Counted from the stretch's first letter, positions 1 to 8,169 are shown. The stretch is DNA of 49,929 nucleotides from an uncultured Eubacteriaceae bacterium (GCA_903789635.1 CAIFEY010000020.1:1-49929), one strand, 5' to 3'. Made by a program: numbers and translations. Notes: generated from the letters alone by a model not told the origin.

Positions 1-54
1 TTTCCAATTTGGATTGTTTACAACATCCAAACATCTCGATAAATTGAGATTTGA
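1..54 (-). pseudogene. edge of a silent hsdS cassette (partial)
   Basis: Read on the minus strand, the bases directly after the recombinase stop codon encode FKSQFIEMFG and then diverge from the expressed hsdS. This nonapeptide core matches residues 177-185 of the HsdS at 1084..2223, the conserved region between its two target recognition domains. There is no start codon or ribosome binding site, so it looks like a promoterless half-gene holding an alternative recognition domain that continues beyond the left edge. Only 54 bases are visible, so the rest of the cassette is inferred. Confidence 0.6.
27..54. repeat. 28-bp hsdS crossover repeat, copy 1
   Basis: Identical over 28 bp to 1670..1697 and in the same orientation. 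The core carries short inverted arms ATCTC and GAGAT around an 8-bp spacer, the layout expected of a tyrosine recombinase crossover site. It lies immediately 3' of the recombinase gene. Confidence 0.7.
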
Positions 55-56
55 AA

Positions 57-1031
57 TCAACCGATGAACTTCCTGCAGGAATTTTTCACGTTAGCCTGAT
101 TCACCATGGCATACTGCAACGTTGTATCAATACTCTGGTGTCCAAGCAGGCTCTGCACCTGTTCTATGGGCATTCCCTTGTCAATTGCCATCGTTGCTAA
201 TGTCCTACGGAACTTATGCGGATGCACCTTTGGAATATTCAGTTCGCATCCTATTTTCCTGAGTCGAATTTCCACACCGCTGATCTGCAACCTGGCATAT
301 GGTTTAAGCAGACTGACAAACAGAGCTTCACATTCGTCATTCCTTTCTTTCAGGTACTTCTGCAGATGAATTTTTGTCCGTGCATCAAAGTACACCTTCC
401 TTTCCTTACTGCCTTTTCCAAAGACAATACATTCTCGATTATCAAAATCTATGTCATCGCGATTCAGCTTAACCAGTTCCCCTACTCGCATACCTGTTGA
501 GGCAAGCAGATCAATCATAGCCAAGTCACGGATATTGTCACAATGGTCACGCATAAGCTCGAGAGATTCATCTGAATATGTCTCTTTGACCGTCTTAGTC
601 GTTTTCACCTTATGAATCCGTCGTACCGGACTTTTCACTATGTAATCCTCATCTTCTAACCAGGAGAAGAAGGATGATAGAATTCTGCGCACATTATCCA
701 GCGTAACTTTGCTGACATTATTCTTCTGCTGATAATCGTCCAGGTAACCTCGCAAGTCATCTGTTGTGATTTCTTGTTCCGGCTTCTCGATAGCTGTGAA
801 CATATTCCTGATTGTCGTCTCATAGTATTTCAACGACTTTTCCGAACATCCTTCTACCCTTTTAGCCGATATGAATCTTGGCAACAATTCACCAGTTTCT
901 TTCTCCGGCACCTCTGTAATAGTGTATCTCTGTAGTAGCCCCTTCAAGGCTTCTGTAGCGACCCTGTTCTGTTCTGCAGAGAGCTGGCCCTGCATCTTTT
1001 CCATGAATTCCTGAATAATCTTGTCAATCAT
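57..1031 (-). CDS. tyrosine recombinase linked to hsdS
   Basis: Tyrosine site-specific recombinase of about 324 residues. An N-terminal SAM-like core-binding domain covers roughly residues 45-140 and the catalytic domain the rest. Visible catalytic residues, numbered from the ATG at 1031, are Arg182 (in STGMRVGEL), His272 and Arg275 (HPHKFRRT), His298 (LLGHQSIDTT) and the nucleophile Tyr307. The ATG at 1031 is preferred over an upstream GTG because AGGAG lies 7 bases before it. The gene sits between hsdS and a silent hsdS fragment, and both carry the same 28-bp repeat. By analogy with recombinase-linked type I systems that switch HsdS specificity, it probably recombines hsdS cassettes; that role is inferred. 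A general XerC/D role is unlikely given the context. Confidence 0.85.
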   Translation of the reverse strand: MIDKIIQEFMEKMQGQLSAEQNRVATEALKGLLQRYTITEVPEKETGELLPRFISAKRVEGCSEKSLKYYETTIRNMFTAIEKPEQEITTDDLRGYLDDYQQKNNVSKVTLDNVRRILSSFFSWLEDEDYIVKSPVRRIHKVKTTKTVKETYSDESLELMRDHCDNIRDLAMIDLLASTGMRVGELVKLNRDDIDFDNRECIVFGKGSKERKVYFDARTKIHLQKYLKERNDECEALFVSLLKPYARLQISGVEIRLRKIGCELNIPKVHPHKFRRTLATMAIDKGMPIEQVQSLLGHQSIDTTLQYAMVNQANVKNSCRKFIG

Positions 1032-1083
1032 TTGCTTTCTCCTTCCATTCACACAGATGGAGGAAACTACATGACGGTAGGCA

Positions 1084-2223
1084 TCAGCCGAGATTGTCCT
1101 TGATTATCCGTTTGTACATCGCGTCCAGTTCTTTGATCGACTCATTGAGTTCAAATTTTGATTTATCGCTCTGTCTATATAAGTTCTCGAACGCCATCTG
1201 GTTCTTAACAGGTGGCACCGAAATCGACACTTTCTCCAATCTTGCGCGCGAAAGTTCCTTAAATGTAGTTCCTGTACCGAGCCCTTCAAAATAATCTTTT
1301 TCCAAGGTTAGAAGGTAATACAAAAACACTGGTCGAATTCTCGGACCGCAAACAAAATTCTTAAAACCCTGATTACAGTACATATCTACGCCTGCAATTG
1401 CAGTCTTTCCAATAGGAGCTCGCGTCGAAAACAATACTGTTTCAGCAGGACAGATCTTTAATCCTGTATCCTTCGCACCACGTTCTGTGATATGCTTCTC
1501 AGTTTCATATACATAGAATGACGTGTCCGTCAGCTCAGCGGGTGTTATCCATTTGAGTTCTCCGTCCCAATACTCCGGATTTTTCGTACTCGGTGTACTT
1601 CCAAGAACAATTTCTGTTACCTCAGGCAGTTTCTTATAATCCCAGCCTCGATCATTAGTAATCGGATCGCCAAACATCTCGATAAATTGAGATTTGACTA
1701 ACTCATTCGTTTCTCTTATTAATTCGGTATATGCTTCTCGTGTTTCTACAATGGACCAAAGTAACTTAACTAATTTCCTTTGCATACCTACAGGCGGCAA
1801 TTCAAACTCATACTCTGCAAGAGTGGACCAATTAATAAATGTATTAGTCGATCCGTGGCGATTTTGAAAAGCATAGTCCCAAAATCGATCATTCTGAAGA
1901 ACAAAAGGTAAGAATTCCGGTAACAGAATTTCAGCATTCTTAGTCTCCAAAACAAAAGTCTTCTCCGAGCAGATTCCATCAAAGTCAACAATGCCCGCCT
2001 TCTTTAAATGGGGGTTCCTGGAAACTAATAGGAAGTCTCCGGCCTTAAATCCATAGTAAAACATAGGACCAATAGTACTACCTTCGATCAAACCACGTCT
2101 TCTTACCAGGACATCCCCACTACTAAAGTGCTCCCCTCCGACATAATACTTCAAATTAGTATTATCTTTATCTACTTTTGTGTTTGCACGCACCATGACA
2201 TCATCGAGCATTACTCTACTCAT
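1084..2223 (-). CDS. hsdS: type I restriction-modification specificity subunit HsdS
   Basis: Sequence-recognition subunit of a type I DNA modification complex; it directs the HsdM methyltransferases to a bipartite target. Two target recognition domains are visible: about residues 1-145 (ending ELPPVGMQRKLV) and 193-335 (starting WDYKKLPEV, ending VSISVPPVKNQ). Each is followed by a conserved helical spacer. The 379-residue length fits the family. The central spacer contains KSQFIEMFG (177-185), encoded by the 28-bp repeat shared with the silent fragment at the left edge, so the second recognition domain can plausibly be swapped. The start overlaps the end of hsdM by 8 bp, implying translational coupling. 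The recombinase follows 52 bp downstream. Base composition is AT-richer than the core genes to the right, consistent with acquisition. Confidence 0.9.
   Translation of the reverse strand: MSRVMLDDVMVRANTKVDKDNTNLKYYVGGEHFSSGDVLVRRRGLIEGSTIGPMFYYGFKAGDFLLVSRNPHLKKAGIVDFDGICSEKTFVLETKNAEILLPEFLPFVLQNDRFWDYAFQNRHGSTNTFINWSTLAEYEFELPPVGMQRKLVKLLWSIVETREAYTELIRETNELVKSQFIEMFGDPITNDRGWDYKKLPEVTEIVLGSTPSTKNPEYWDGELKWITPAELTDTSFYVYETEKHITERGAKDTGLKICPAETVLFSTRAPIGKTAIAGVDMYCNQGFKNFVCGPRIRPVFLYYLLTLEKDYFEGLGTGTTFKELSRARLEKVSISVPPVKNQMAFENLYRQSDKSKFELNESIKELDAMYKRIIKDNLG
1670..1697. repeat. 28-bp hsdS crossover repeat, copy 2
   Basis: Lies within the coding sequence of hsdS at the junction of its two recognition domains. 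It is identical to 27..54, and the sequence diverges immediately on both sides, as expected for a conserved recombination site with swappable flanks. Confidence 0.7.
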
Positions 2224-3712
2224 CTTTATTTGTGCCTTTCTTTATCATGTCATTAAGAATCTGATAAGAATGAAATGCTTCATTAACCCTATCATCCCAT
2301 TCATTGTAAATTCCCAACAGTGATCTATAGTCATTGTTCTTCTCTTCATTTTCTGGCATTACATAGAGCGGGATACTGAGTGAATAATCATTCTCTTGGA
2401 TTTCCCTCATCGGAACGATTCTTGCAAAATTATCGATATCTCGATAATTTTCATAGGCATCCGTAATCTTCTTAATATGTCTTTCTTCCAAATAGCTTTG
2501 AGCGTTCTTACGAGTTACCTCATTTACCGCATTAATGAAGAGGATTTTACCAACATGCTCTTTATCTTTCCTTGTACGACAAATCACGATGCATGCTTCC
2601 ATCGGTGAATTATAAAACAAATTTGCTGCCAGTCCAATAACACATTCTACGTAATCACTCTTTACAAGCTTTTCTCTCATGTCTTTTTCTTCATTGCGGA
2701 AAAGAACACCATGCGGAAAAAGGATTGCGCACCTGCCGGTATCTTCTTTCAAGCTTTTCAGTATATGCTGAAAGAACGCATAATCGGCACGTCCCTGCGG
2801 AGGGGTACCCAGGAAGTTCCTGCCGTACGGATCATGTTCAAAAGCGTCTCTGTTCCAATGCTTAATAGAATACGGCGGATTCGCCAAACATATATCGAAC
2901 CTCTCCAGCTCGCCATGTTCAACAAATGCCGGTCGCTTCAACGTATCATCATTAACAATGTGGAAATCCTGTATTCCGTGCAGGAAAAGATTCATCCTTG
3001 CGATTGCAGAAGACAATGCATTTATTTCCTGCCCGTATAATGCGACATTTCTCCATTCCAGATGTTTATGCTGAAGATAAGAGATTGCAGAAATGAGCAT
3101 TCCGGCGCTCCCGCAAGTCGGATCATATATTGATTCTCCCGACTGTGGTTTCAGTATTTCTGTCATTAGATGAACAACAGTCCTGTTAGTATAGAACTCC
3201 TGAGCAGTGTGACCACTGTCGTCGGCAAACTTCTTTATTAAATACTCATAGCCCTGTCCAAGTTCATCCTCTGGACAGTTTTCCAACGATAATGTCAGTG
3301 AACTAAAATGTTCTATTAAATCTTTTAACAACCTGTCCGGCAGTCGACGTTTATTAGTCCAAGCTCCATCTCCAAATATGCCCGATAATTTGCTTGCATT
3401 TGCTCGTTCAATATCATGAAAGGCTTTCACAATTGCTTCGCCAATATTGTTTGGAGTATTGCGGACGTCATTCCAATGCGCACCTTTAGGAATCACGAAT
3501 TTATGGTTCTCCTCAAATTCCAGTGCAGATTCGTCACCGTCATACTCCTCCAGAATTAATTTACATTCTTCATCATATACGTCACACAGCCTTTTAAAGA
3601 ATAACAATGGGAAAATATATTGCTTATATTCCCCCGCATCTATGCTTGTTCGAAGCAGGACGGCCGAGCCCCATAAATAGCTTTCCAGCTGCTCAATAGA
3701 GATTTTACTCAT
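2216..3712 (-). CDS. hsdM: type I DNA N6-adenine methyltransferase subunit HsdM
   Basis: Modification subunit of the type I system, transferring a methyl group from S-adenosylmethionine to adenine. It has the helical HsdM N-terminal domain (about 5-150), the SAM-binding motif I YDPTCGSAGM (196-205) and the catalytic motif IV NPPY (278-281). Its 498 residues match a complete HsdM. It overlaps the upstream fusion gene and the downstream hsdS by 8 bp each. The neighbouring fusion gene carries a second, clearly related but non-identical HsdM, so the complex may be a hetero-dimer of two HsdM chains on one HsdS, or one of the two may be redundant. No HsdR translocase gene is present in the window, so restriction activity cannot be claimed. 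Confidence 0.92.
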   Translation of the reverse strand: MSKISIEQLESYLWGSAVLLRTSIDAGEYKQYIFPLLFFKRLCDVYDEECKLILEEYDGDESALEFEENHKFVIPKGAHWNDVRNTPNNIGEAIVKAFHDIERANASKLSGIFGDGAWTNKRRLPDRLLKDLIEHFSSLTLSLENCPEDELGQGYEYLIKKFADDSGHTAQEFYTNRTVVHLMTEILKPQSGESIYDPTCGSAGMLISAISYLQHKHLEWRNVALYGQEINALSSAIARMNLFLHGIQDFHIVNDDTLKRPAFVEHGELERFDICLANPPYSIKHWNRDAFEHDPYGRNFLGTPPQGRADYAFFQHILKSLKEDTGRCAILFPHGVLFRNEEKDMREKLVKSDYVECVIGLAANLFYNSPMEACIVICRTRKDKEHVGKILFINAVNEVTRKNAQSYLEERHIKKITDAYENYRDIDNFARIVPMREIQENDYSLSIPLYVMPENEEKNNDYRSLLGIYNEWDDRVNEAFHSYQILNDMIKKGTNKDE

Positions 3713-6125
3713 CGAGATATCCTCCTTCTATTAGTAATTCTCGCAATTTCTTTTCACTCTTAATGGCTCGATTGTATGCCATAAAGTAATTTTCCCTTAC
3801 AACTGACGGTGGGGTAATCGGAATCGGTTTTTTTTCAATATATGCATTCGTAGAAAGTGTGTAGCCATTACTTTTGATATCAGCAAGAGATACGATTTTA
3901 CAACGCTCAACGACATCTTTGTAATCAGTATAAAGCTTGAATACTTTGGCGATATCTTCTTCCGACATATAATCTTGTGCTCGCTGCGGGGTATATATTT
4001 CAGAAGCATCAATCATGCATACGTGTCCAACGTGGTTTTTTGACTTATCCCGTTTCAGAAAAAGTATGCAGGCTGATACACCTGCTCCATAGAATATGCC
4101 ACCCTTTAAAGTAATAACAGCCTCCAATAGATCTGATTCGATCAGACTTTTCCTCATCTTACCATCTTTACCACGTCTGAATAACACACCTTGCGGTAAT
4201 ACAACGGCAACTCTTCCATGGTCAGGATCCATTGATGCAATCATATGCTGCAGCCAAGCGAAATCAGCATTTGAATCCGATGGACAACCCCATATATTTC
4301 TGCCATATTTATCATGCTCGAATGCACTCGTGCCCCAATGTTTCAAAGAAAATGGAGGATTAGCCAGTACACAGTCAAAAGTTTTCAAGTGATCACCTTC
4401 GATGAACAATGGATTCTTAAGAGTATCGCCCTGCAGGATCTTGAACTCTCTTGCCCCATGCAGAAACAGATTCATACGAGCAATCGCAGATGTGGATAAG
4501 TTCTTTTCCTGCCCATAAATTCTTCCATACGTCATCTGATCGTCGTGAATATGTCTGATCGCTTCGATAAGCATTCCGCCCGTTCCGCATGCAGGATCAT
4601 ATACTGTTTCTCCAGCCTGCGGATCTAGCAGCCTTACCATAAGCTTGACGACCGTTCTCGGTGTATAAAACTCGCCAGCATTTTTTTTTGATAGATCCGC
4701 GAATTTTTTTATCAGATACTCATAGGCATCACCCATTACATCAGCGGAATAGTTATAATTTCCGACTTTGATGCCCGACATATGTTCGATTAAGTTCTTC
4801 AATCGTTCATCGCTCAAGTTGCTTTTATCAGTCCAATTTGCATCATCAAAACTGGAAAAGACGCCCGACAGGTAGTCCGGATTAGCGCGCTCTATTCCTG
4901 TCATTGCATTTACAATTGCCTGTCCCACATTCTGACTGACGTTTCTCACATCATTCCAATGACAGCCATCAGGAATGACAAAGCTGTAGTTTTCGGGGAA
5001 ATTGGCATATTCTTCATCCCCACCTGAATTAATTAATGCTTGTTCATGTTCTTCATCGTAAACATCTGACAGCCTTTTAAAAAACAGGATTGGGGTCACA
5101 TAGGATTTATACTCATCTTGATTTATAGGACCGCGCAATATATTACAATCTTCGTACAGATAATTAAACAATTTTTGACTCGAGGTTTCCTCAGCATCCA
5201 TTTCACTGCTTGTAAGATCCTGCTCGGATGCTTTAATAGATTGTTCCATCAAATTCTCCCTTGTGCCGTCCACTCCCGTTATAGTTGATTTACGTTCAAC
5301 CGGTACAATGATTTCCTTCCCTAATCTTTTCTCCATGCTCGGCTGATAACGATTCTCAAACTTTGTCAAAATTGATAGCATTTGCTGATCCAGAAAAGTT
5401 AGTTCGTGTTTCCTTATTTCAGCAGGAATTCCATAGTATGCTTCGGCAATCCCTCCAGTGATTGCTGCAAGAGTATCGCTGTCGCCACCAATCGAAACGG
5501 CATTGCGTACCGCATCTTCAAAACTCTTTGATTCCAAAAATGCCATCATTGCTTGCGGAACCGTATCTTGGCAAGTTCCATCTGAAATATAATCTGCCCG
5601 AATTCCATCCAACGTGAAATTCATCGGGTAATATTTTTCGTTAATATAATCACGAATTTCAAGTATGCTTTTCCCACATCTCGCCAGGAAAATCGCCATT
5701 GCAACAGCTTCTGCACCTTTTATTCCTTCTGGATGATTATGAGTAATCTCGGTAACTTTCCTTGACTGCAGTATCACATCTTGGATACTAGTCGCAGCAA
5801 ATCCCACAGGTGAAACACGCATCGCTGCACCTGCCCCATAACTTTCGTATGGCTTTGGATTATTAGATAACAGCCACTTACTGAAACTCCTCCCATATTC
5901 AACTTTCGAATATTGCCTTCCAAGCTGCTGCAAATATTGTACTGAAAGCGATGATAGGTCACCTGTCTTTCCTTTACATTCTACAATTGCCTTGGCGACT
6001 GCAAACGTTGTAATACTTGCATCCGTTAATTTGCATCTATATGTCAGAAAATCAAAGTCCTTATTCTTATGATTTTGTAATCTATAACGAGATCCTACTG
6101 TATTTCCAATTATTGCGCCCAGCAT
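3705..6125 (-). CDS. ADP-ribosylglycohydrolase-like / HsdM fusion protein
   Basis: An 806-residue two-domain protein. Residues 1-255 resemble the ADP-ribosylglycohydrolase (DraG/ARH) family: an AIIGNTVGS start, THNHPEGIKGAEA (128-140), and the C-terminal metal motif GGDSDT (213-218). Residues 313-806 form a full HsdM methyltransferase with motif I YDPACGTGGM (509-518) and motif IV NPPF (589-592). In the family the first motifs usually read IIGD and TDD(T/S); here they read IIGN and TDAS (34-37), so part of the metal site looks lost and the domain may bind rather than hydrolyse ADP-ribose. A GGGAGG site lies 7 bases before the ATG. It is first in the operon and overlaps the next hsdM by 8 bp. 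The single uninterrupted frame argues against an assembly or sequencing artefact. The role of the N-terminal domain is unknown. Confidence 0.88.
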   Translation of the reverse strand: MLGAIIGNTVGSRYRLQNHKNKDFDFLTYRCKLTDASITTFAVAKAIVECKGKTGDLSSLSVQYLQQLGRQYSKVEYGRSFSKWLLSNNPKPYESYGAGAAMRVSPVGFAATSIQDVILQSRKVTEITHNHPEGIKGAEAVAMAIFLARCGKSILEIRDYINEKYYPMNFTLDGIRADYISDGTCQDTVPQAMMAFLESKSFEDAVRNAVSIGGDSDTLAAITGGIAEAYYGIPAEIRKHELTFLDQQMLSILTKFENRYQPSMEKRLGKEIIVPVERKSTITGVDGTRENLMEQSIKASEQDLTSSEMDAEETSSQKLFNYLYEDCNILRGPINQDEYKSYVTPILFFKRLSDVYDEEHEQALINSGGDEEYANFPENYSFVIPDGCHWNDVRNVSQNVGQAIVNAMTGIERANPDYLSGVFSSFDDANWTDKSNLSDERLKNLIEHMSGIKVGNYNYSADVMGDAYEYLIKKFADLSKKNAGEFYTPRTVVKLMVRLLDPQAGETVYDPACGTGGMLIEAIRHIHDDQMTYGRIYGQEKNLSTSAIARMNLFLHGAREFKILQGDTLKNPLFIEGDHLKTFDCVLANPPFSLKHWGTSAFEHDKYGRNIWGCPSDSNADFAWLQHMIASMDPDHGRVAVVLPQGVLFRRGKDGKMRKSLIESDLLEAVITLKGGIFYGAGVSACILFLKRDKSKNHVGHVCMIDASEIYTPQRAQDYMSEEDIAKVFKLYTDYKDVVERCKIVSLADIKSNGYTLSTNAYIEKKPIPITPPSVVRENYFMAYNRAIKSEKKLRELLIEGGYLDE

Positions 6126-6156
6126 GACTGCGCCTCCCTTAATAATCCCTATATTT

Positions 6157-6176
6157 ATTAGATCACGTTATCTAAT
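6157..6176. promoter_or_regulatory. inverted repeat upstream of the hsd operon
   Basis: Perfect 7-base arms ATTAGAT and ATCTAAT surround CACGTT about 30 bases before the fusion-gene start, in an AT-rich stretch containing TATATT-like sequence. This is a plausible repressor operator over the operon promoter. No matching regulator gene is adjacent. Confidence 0.5.
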
Positions 6177-6282
6177 ATATGCAAAAATCGACCATTAATA
6201 ACGCTTATCTATTCTACCGTAAAATCCGCATTAATTCCACTTCATTGCTAGGACAATGCTTTTCACCTATGATTATTCCAAC

Positions 6283-6308
6283 AAAAAAATCCCCGCGTTA
6301 CCGCAGGG
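6283..6308 (-). terminator. rho-independent terminator after the zinc-ribbon gene
   Basis: On the minus strand a 7-bp stem (CCCTGCG with CGCGGGG, one G-T pair) closes a GTAA loop and is followed by seven T. It ends the transcript of the gene at 6352..6573. Confidence 0.8.
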
Positions 6309-6351
6309 ATAAAATACAGTCATTTTGAATTGTCTCGATTGATCTAAATAC

Positions 6352-6573
6352 CTATACTCCGTAATTTATGTACTGCTCCTCTATTTCCCGCACAATCCTG
6401 TCGACCGAGCCGGGAATGCTCATCTCGCTGCCGCATTCGTCGCAGATCGCGACGGTGATGGTGAACGGGTAATCGACGCCTTTGATCGCTTGAACGATGT
6501 CCCTCTTCTGCCAGGTGTAGCTCGTTTCCCTTCTGCAGTGGGTGCAGAAATCAGTTGCTCCGGTATTATTCAT
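6352..6573 (-). CDS. small YgiT-like zinc-ribbon protein
   Basis: A 73-residue protein with two CxxC knuckles: CTHC at 10-13 and CDEC at 44-47, separated by a short beta-rich segment. This resembles the YgiT/MqsA-type zinc-finger region that normally forms the N-terminus of larger antitoxin-like regulators, where a helix-turn-helix or SocA-like domain follows. Here the protein stops just after the zinc ribbon, so it is either a stand-alone ribbon or the truncated remains of such a regulator. A possible AGGAGG-like site precedes the ATG. It is monocistronic, with its own terminator. No toxin gene is seen beside it. Function unknown. Confidence 0.6.
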   Translation of the reverse strand: MNNTGATDFCTHCRRETSYTWQKRDIVQAIKGVDYPFTITVAICDECGSEMSIPGSVDRIVREIEEQYINYGV

Positions 6574-6849
6574 GTTGGCACCTCCTAAAAGGATGTTAAC
6601 ATGGTCGAACTTTGGCGTGTCAAGGGTGAACCGCAGGGCCTGGTGAATGCTGGCCGGTGTGCTTTGGCTAGAAGTACTTCATGATGTTGTAGACCTTAGC
6701 CATGCTCAGGGTGAAGGCATCGGCGTCGATGATCTGGAAGACGATGCGTGAATTGGATACTCCGGGTAAGAAGAGATTCAACGGAAACATTGTCACGCTG
6801 CTTCCAATCATTTACAATATTCTCAAGAACAGAAAGGAGGGCGGCTCTC
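6574..6849. other. intergenic stretch with gene remnants
   Basis: No intact gene. On the minus strand, bases 6668-6812 read as an open frame ending IIDADAFTLSMAKVYNIMKY plus one residue and a stop. It looks like the tail of a lost protein, is not recognised, and has a stop just upstream. Bases 6628-6645 resemble the terminator region near 9489. The ribosome binding site of the next gene (AAAGGAGGG) ends this stretch. Confidence 0.3.
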
Positions 6850-7608
6850 ATGGACGCAGTATTTCAGACGATCAACGATTATTTCATGAATAAATATCCA
6901 CACCTCGAAGGTTCTGAACAAGATACCTTCCTGCTGCCGAATAATAAGTATTATTATGTCGATACCCTCATGGACGATGATGAACGCGCATATTTATTAT
7001 GCGGATGGGATGGAGAACATGATCCGATGATTTGGACTATCAATGAGGACAGCGACCTGTTTTTCCTTTGGGATTATGATTCACCTGAGGACATGGCCCG
7101 CGACATGGAACTAAATGAACTTATGGAACTTGATGAGGTATGGAATCAAATCAGCACATATTTTGCAAGTAAATATCCGCATGAGATGTTTGGCAAGCGG
7201 GGCATATTCGAACTTCCGAACAACCGATACTGCTACGTCTATACGGCCATTCGTTCTCACAGGCAATCCTACTTATTATGCGTATGTGACGAGGAGAACG
7301 ATCCGGCATATTTAGAGAATTACGAGGATAGCAAGGAGTTTTATCTTTCTGATTACGATTCCGTTGAGGATATGATCGTCGACATGGAGAAACATGAACT
7401 GGAGAAGAAAGTGGTAAAACGCAAGATCAACTGCCCTGTCTGCGGAAAATACACTTTTAAAGAAGCCGACGATTTCGATATCTGCCCAATATGTTGGTGG
7501 GAAAATGACGGATTACAGTATGATGAGCCAGACTTTTCAGGCGGGGCAAATGATATGAGCTTAAACCAAGCCAGACTCGCTTGGAAAAATGGAGAAAAAG
7601 TAAAATAG
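6850..7608 (+). CDS. duplicated-domain protein with C-terminal CPCC cysteine cluster
   Basis: A 252-residue cytoplasmic protein. The N-terminal ~190 residues are two copies of an acidic, aromatic-rich unit; each contains a KYPH motif, an LPNN(K/R)Y.YV strand and an ending like DYDS(P/V)EDM. The C-terminus, from about 197, is a CPCC-type cysteine domain: CPVCGKYTF, then CPICWW, then a tail ending LNQARLAW. CPCC domains are common in Bacillota proteins of unknown role, often near polymorphic toxin or immunity genes; that link is not shown here. The ATG at 6850 is chosen because AAAGGAGGG lies about 8 bases before it; the frame is open further upstream without a good site. No partner toxin is visible. 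Confidence 0.7.
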   Translation: MDAVFQTINDYFMNKYPHLEGSEQDTFLLPNNKYYYVDTLMDDDERAYLLCGWDGEHDPMIWTINEDSDLFFLWDYDSPEDMARDMELNELMELDEVWNQISTYFASKYPHEMFGKRGIFELPNNRYCYVYTAIRSHRQSYLLCVCDEENDPAYLENYEDSKEFYLSDYDSVEDMIVDMEKHELEKKVVKRKINCPVCGKYTFKEADDFDICPICWWENDGLQYDEPDFSGGANDMSLNQARLAWKNGEKVK

Positions 7609-7615
7609 AGGATTA

Positions 7616-7861
7616 TTGGATGGACAGTCTCCGGTAGAGGCTGGAAATGACGGCGGAGGATGTATCGAGGCATACAAAACCGTAAAGGCAGCCAAGGCCA
7701 GGAACCAATACCTGTCTGCCTTGGATTCCCTGGGTGCGTTCGGCCCTGGTTCTCACAAGGTAGTCGGCACACTCGTGGTCAGGACATCCAATCAGCTCAC
7801 TGCAAGTCAGCAGAAACAGCTTGAGACCAATGTCGTCAACGCATTGATCAAGTTAAACTAA
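7616..7861 (+). pseudogene. C-terminal remnant of a secreted lipoprotein-like gene
   Basis: A short frame of 81 codons begins 7 bases after the preceding stop. Its segment IEAYKTVKAAKARNQYLSAL, followed by GSHKVVGTLVVRTS and LTASQQKQLE, resembles the C-terminal domain of secreted or lipoprotein-type surface proteins of Clostridia. There is no signal peptide, and the first 15 residues look unrelated to the rest. It is best read as the surviving tail of a deleted gene, although a weak GAGGA could allow translation. A strong terminator follows at 7918. The family assignment is from memory and is uncertain. Confidence 0.45.
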
Positions 7862-7917
7862 GTTAGCTGGATATCCGGTGCGGTGAAACCGTCCGAAGTA
7901 TTTACAGACAGAATGTA

Positions 7918-7944
7918 CAGGACCTCCGCGGAGGTCCTGTTTTT
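7918..7944 (+). terminator. rho-independent terminator
   Basis: A 22-bp perfect palindrome centred on CCGCGG (arms CAGGACCTCCG and its complement) is followed by five T on the plus strand. Confidence 0.85.
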
Positions 7945-7987
7945 GAGTAGAATTACCCCACCGGGTCAGTTTTCGGGTAAATCAACC

Positions 7988-8078
7988 ACGCTCCGATCCG
8001 CGGCCACACTGCTCCGAATCGCGATCGGGATGGTCTCAAGCGCGGTCGGGGTGGTCCTAACCGCGGCCAGGATGCTCT
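7988..8078. repeat. degenerate ~22-bp tandem repeats
   Basis: Three to four imperfect units of the form GNTCNNANCGCGGNCNGGNTG follow one another between two terminators. They have no coding sense that I can see. Confidence 0.4.
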
Positions 8079-8117
8079 AATGAGCAGTTGGGATGATGTG
8101 TCCAGGAGCGGGCAGCA

Positions 8118-8142
8118 GAAAGCCCCCGGCGAGGCGGGGGCT
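8118..8142 (-). terminator. terminator of the first BspA-like gene
   Basis: Minus-strand stem AGCCCCC/GGGGGCT around an 8-base loop, followed by TTTC. It lies 28 bases after the stop of the gene at 8170..9324. Confidence 0.65.
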
Positions 8143-8169
8143 GGGTTGAGCTTATTCGATTAAATGAGC

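Noticed and set aside
1-6125. A complete restriction system
   Set aside because: No HsdR-type helicase/nuclease frame is present in the window, so only modification can be supported.
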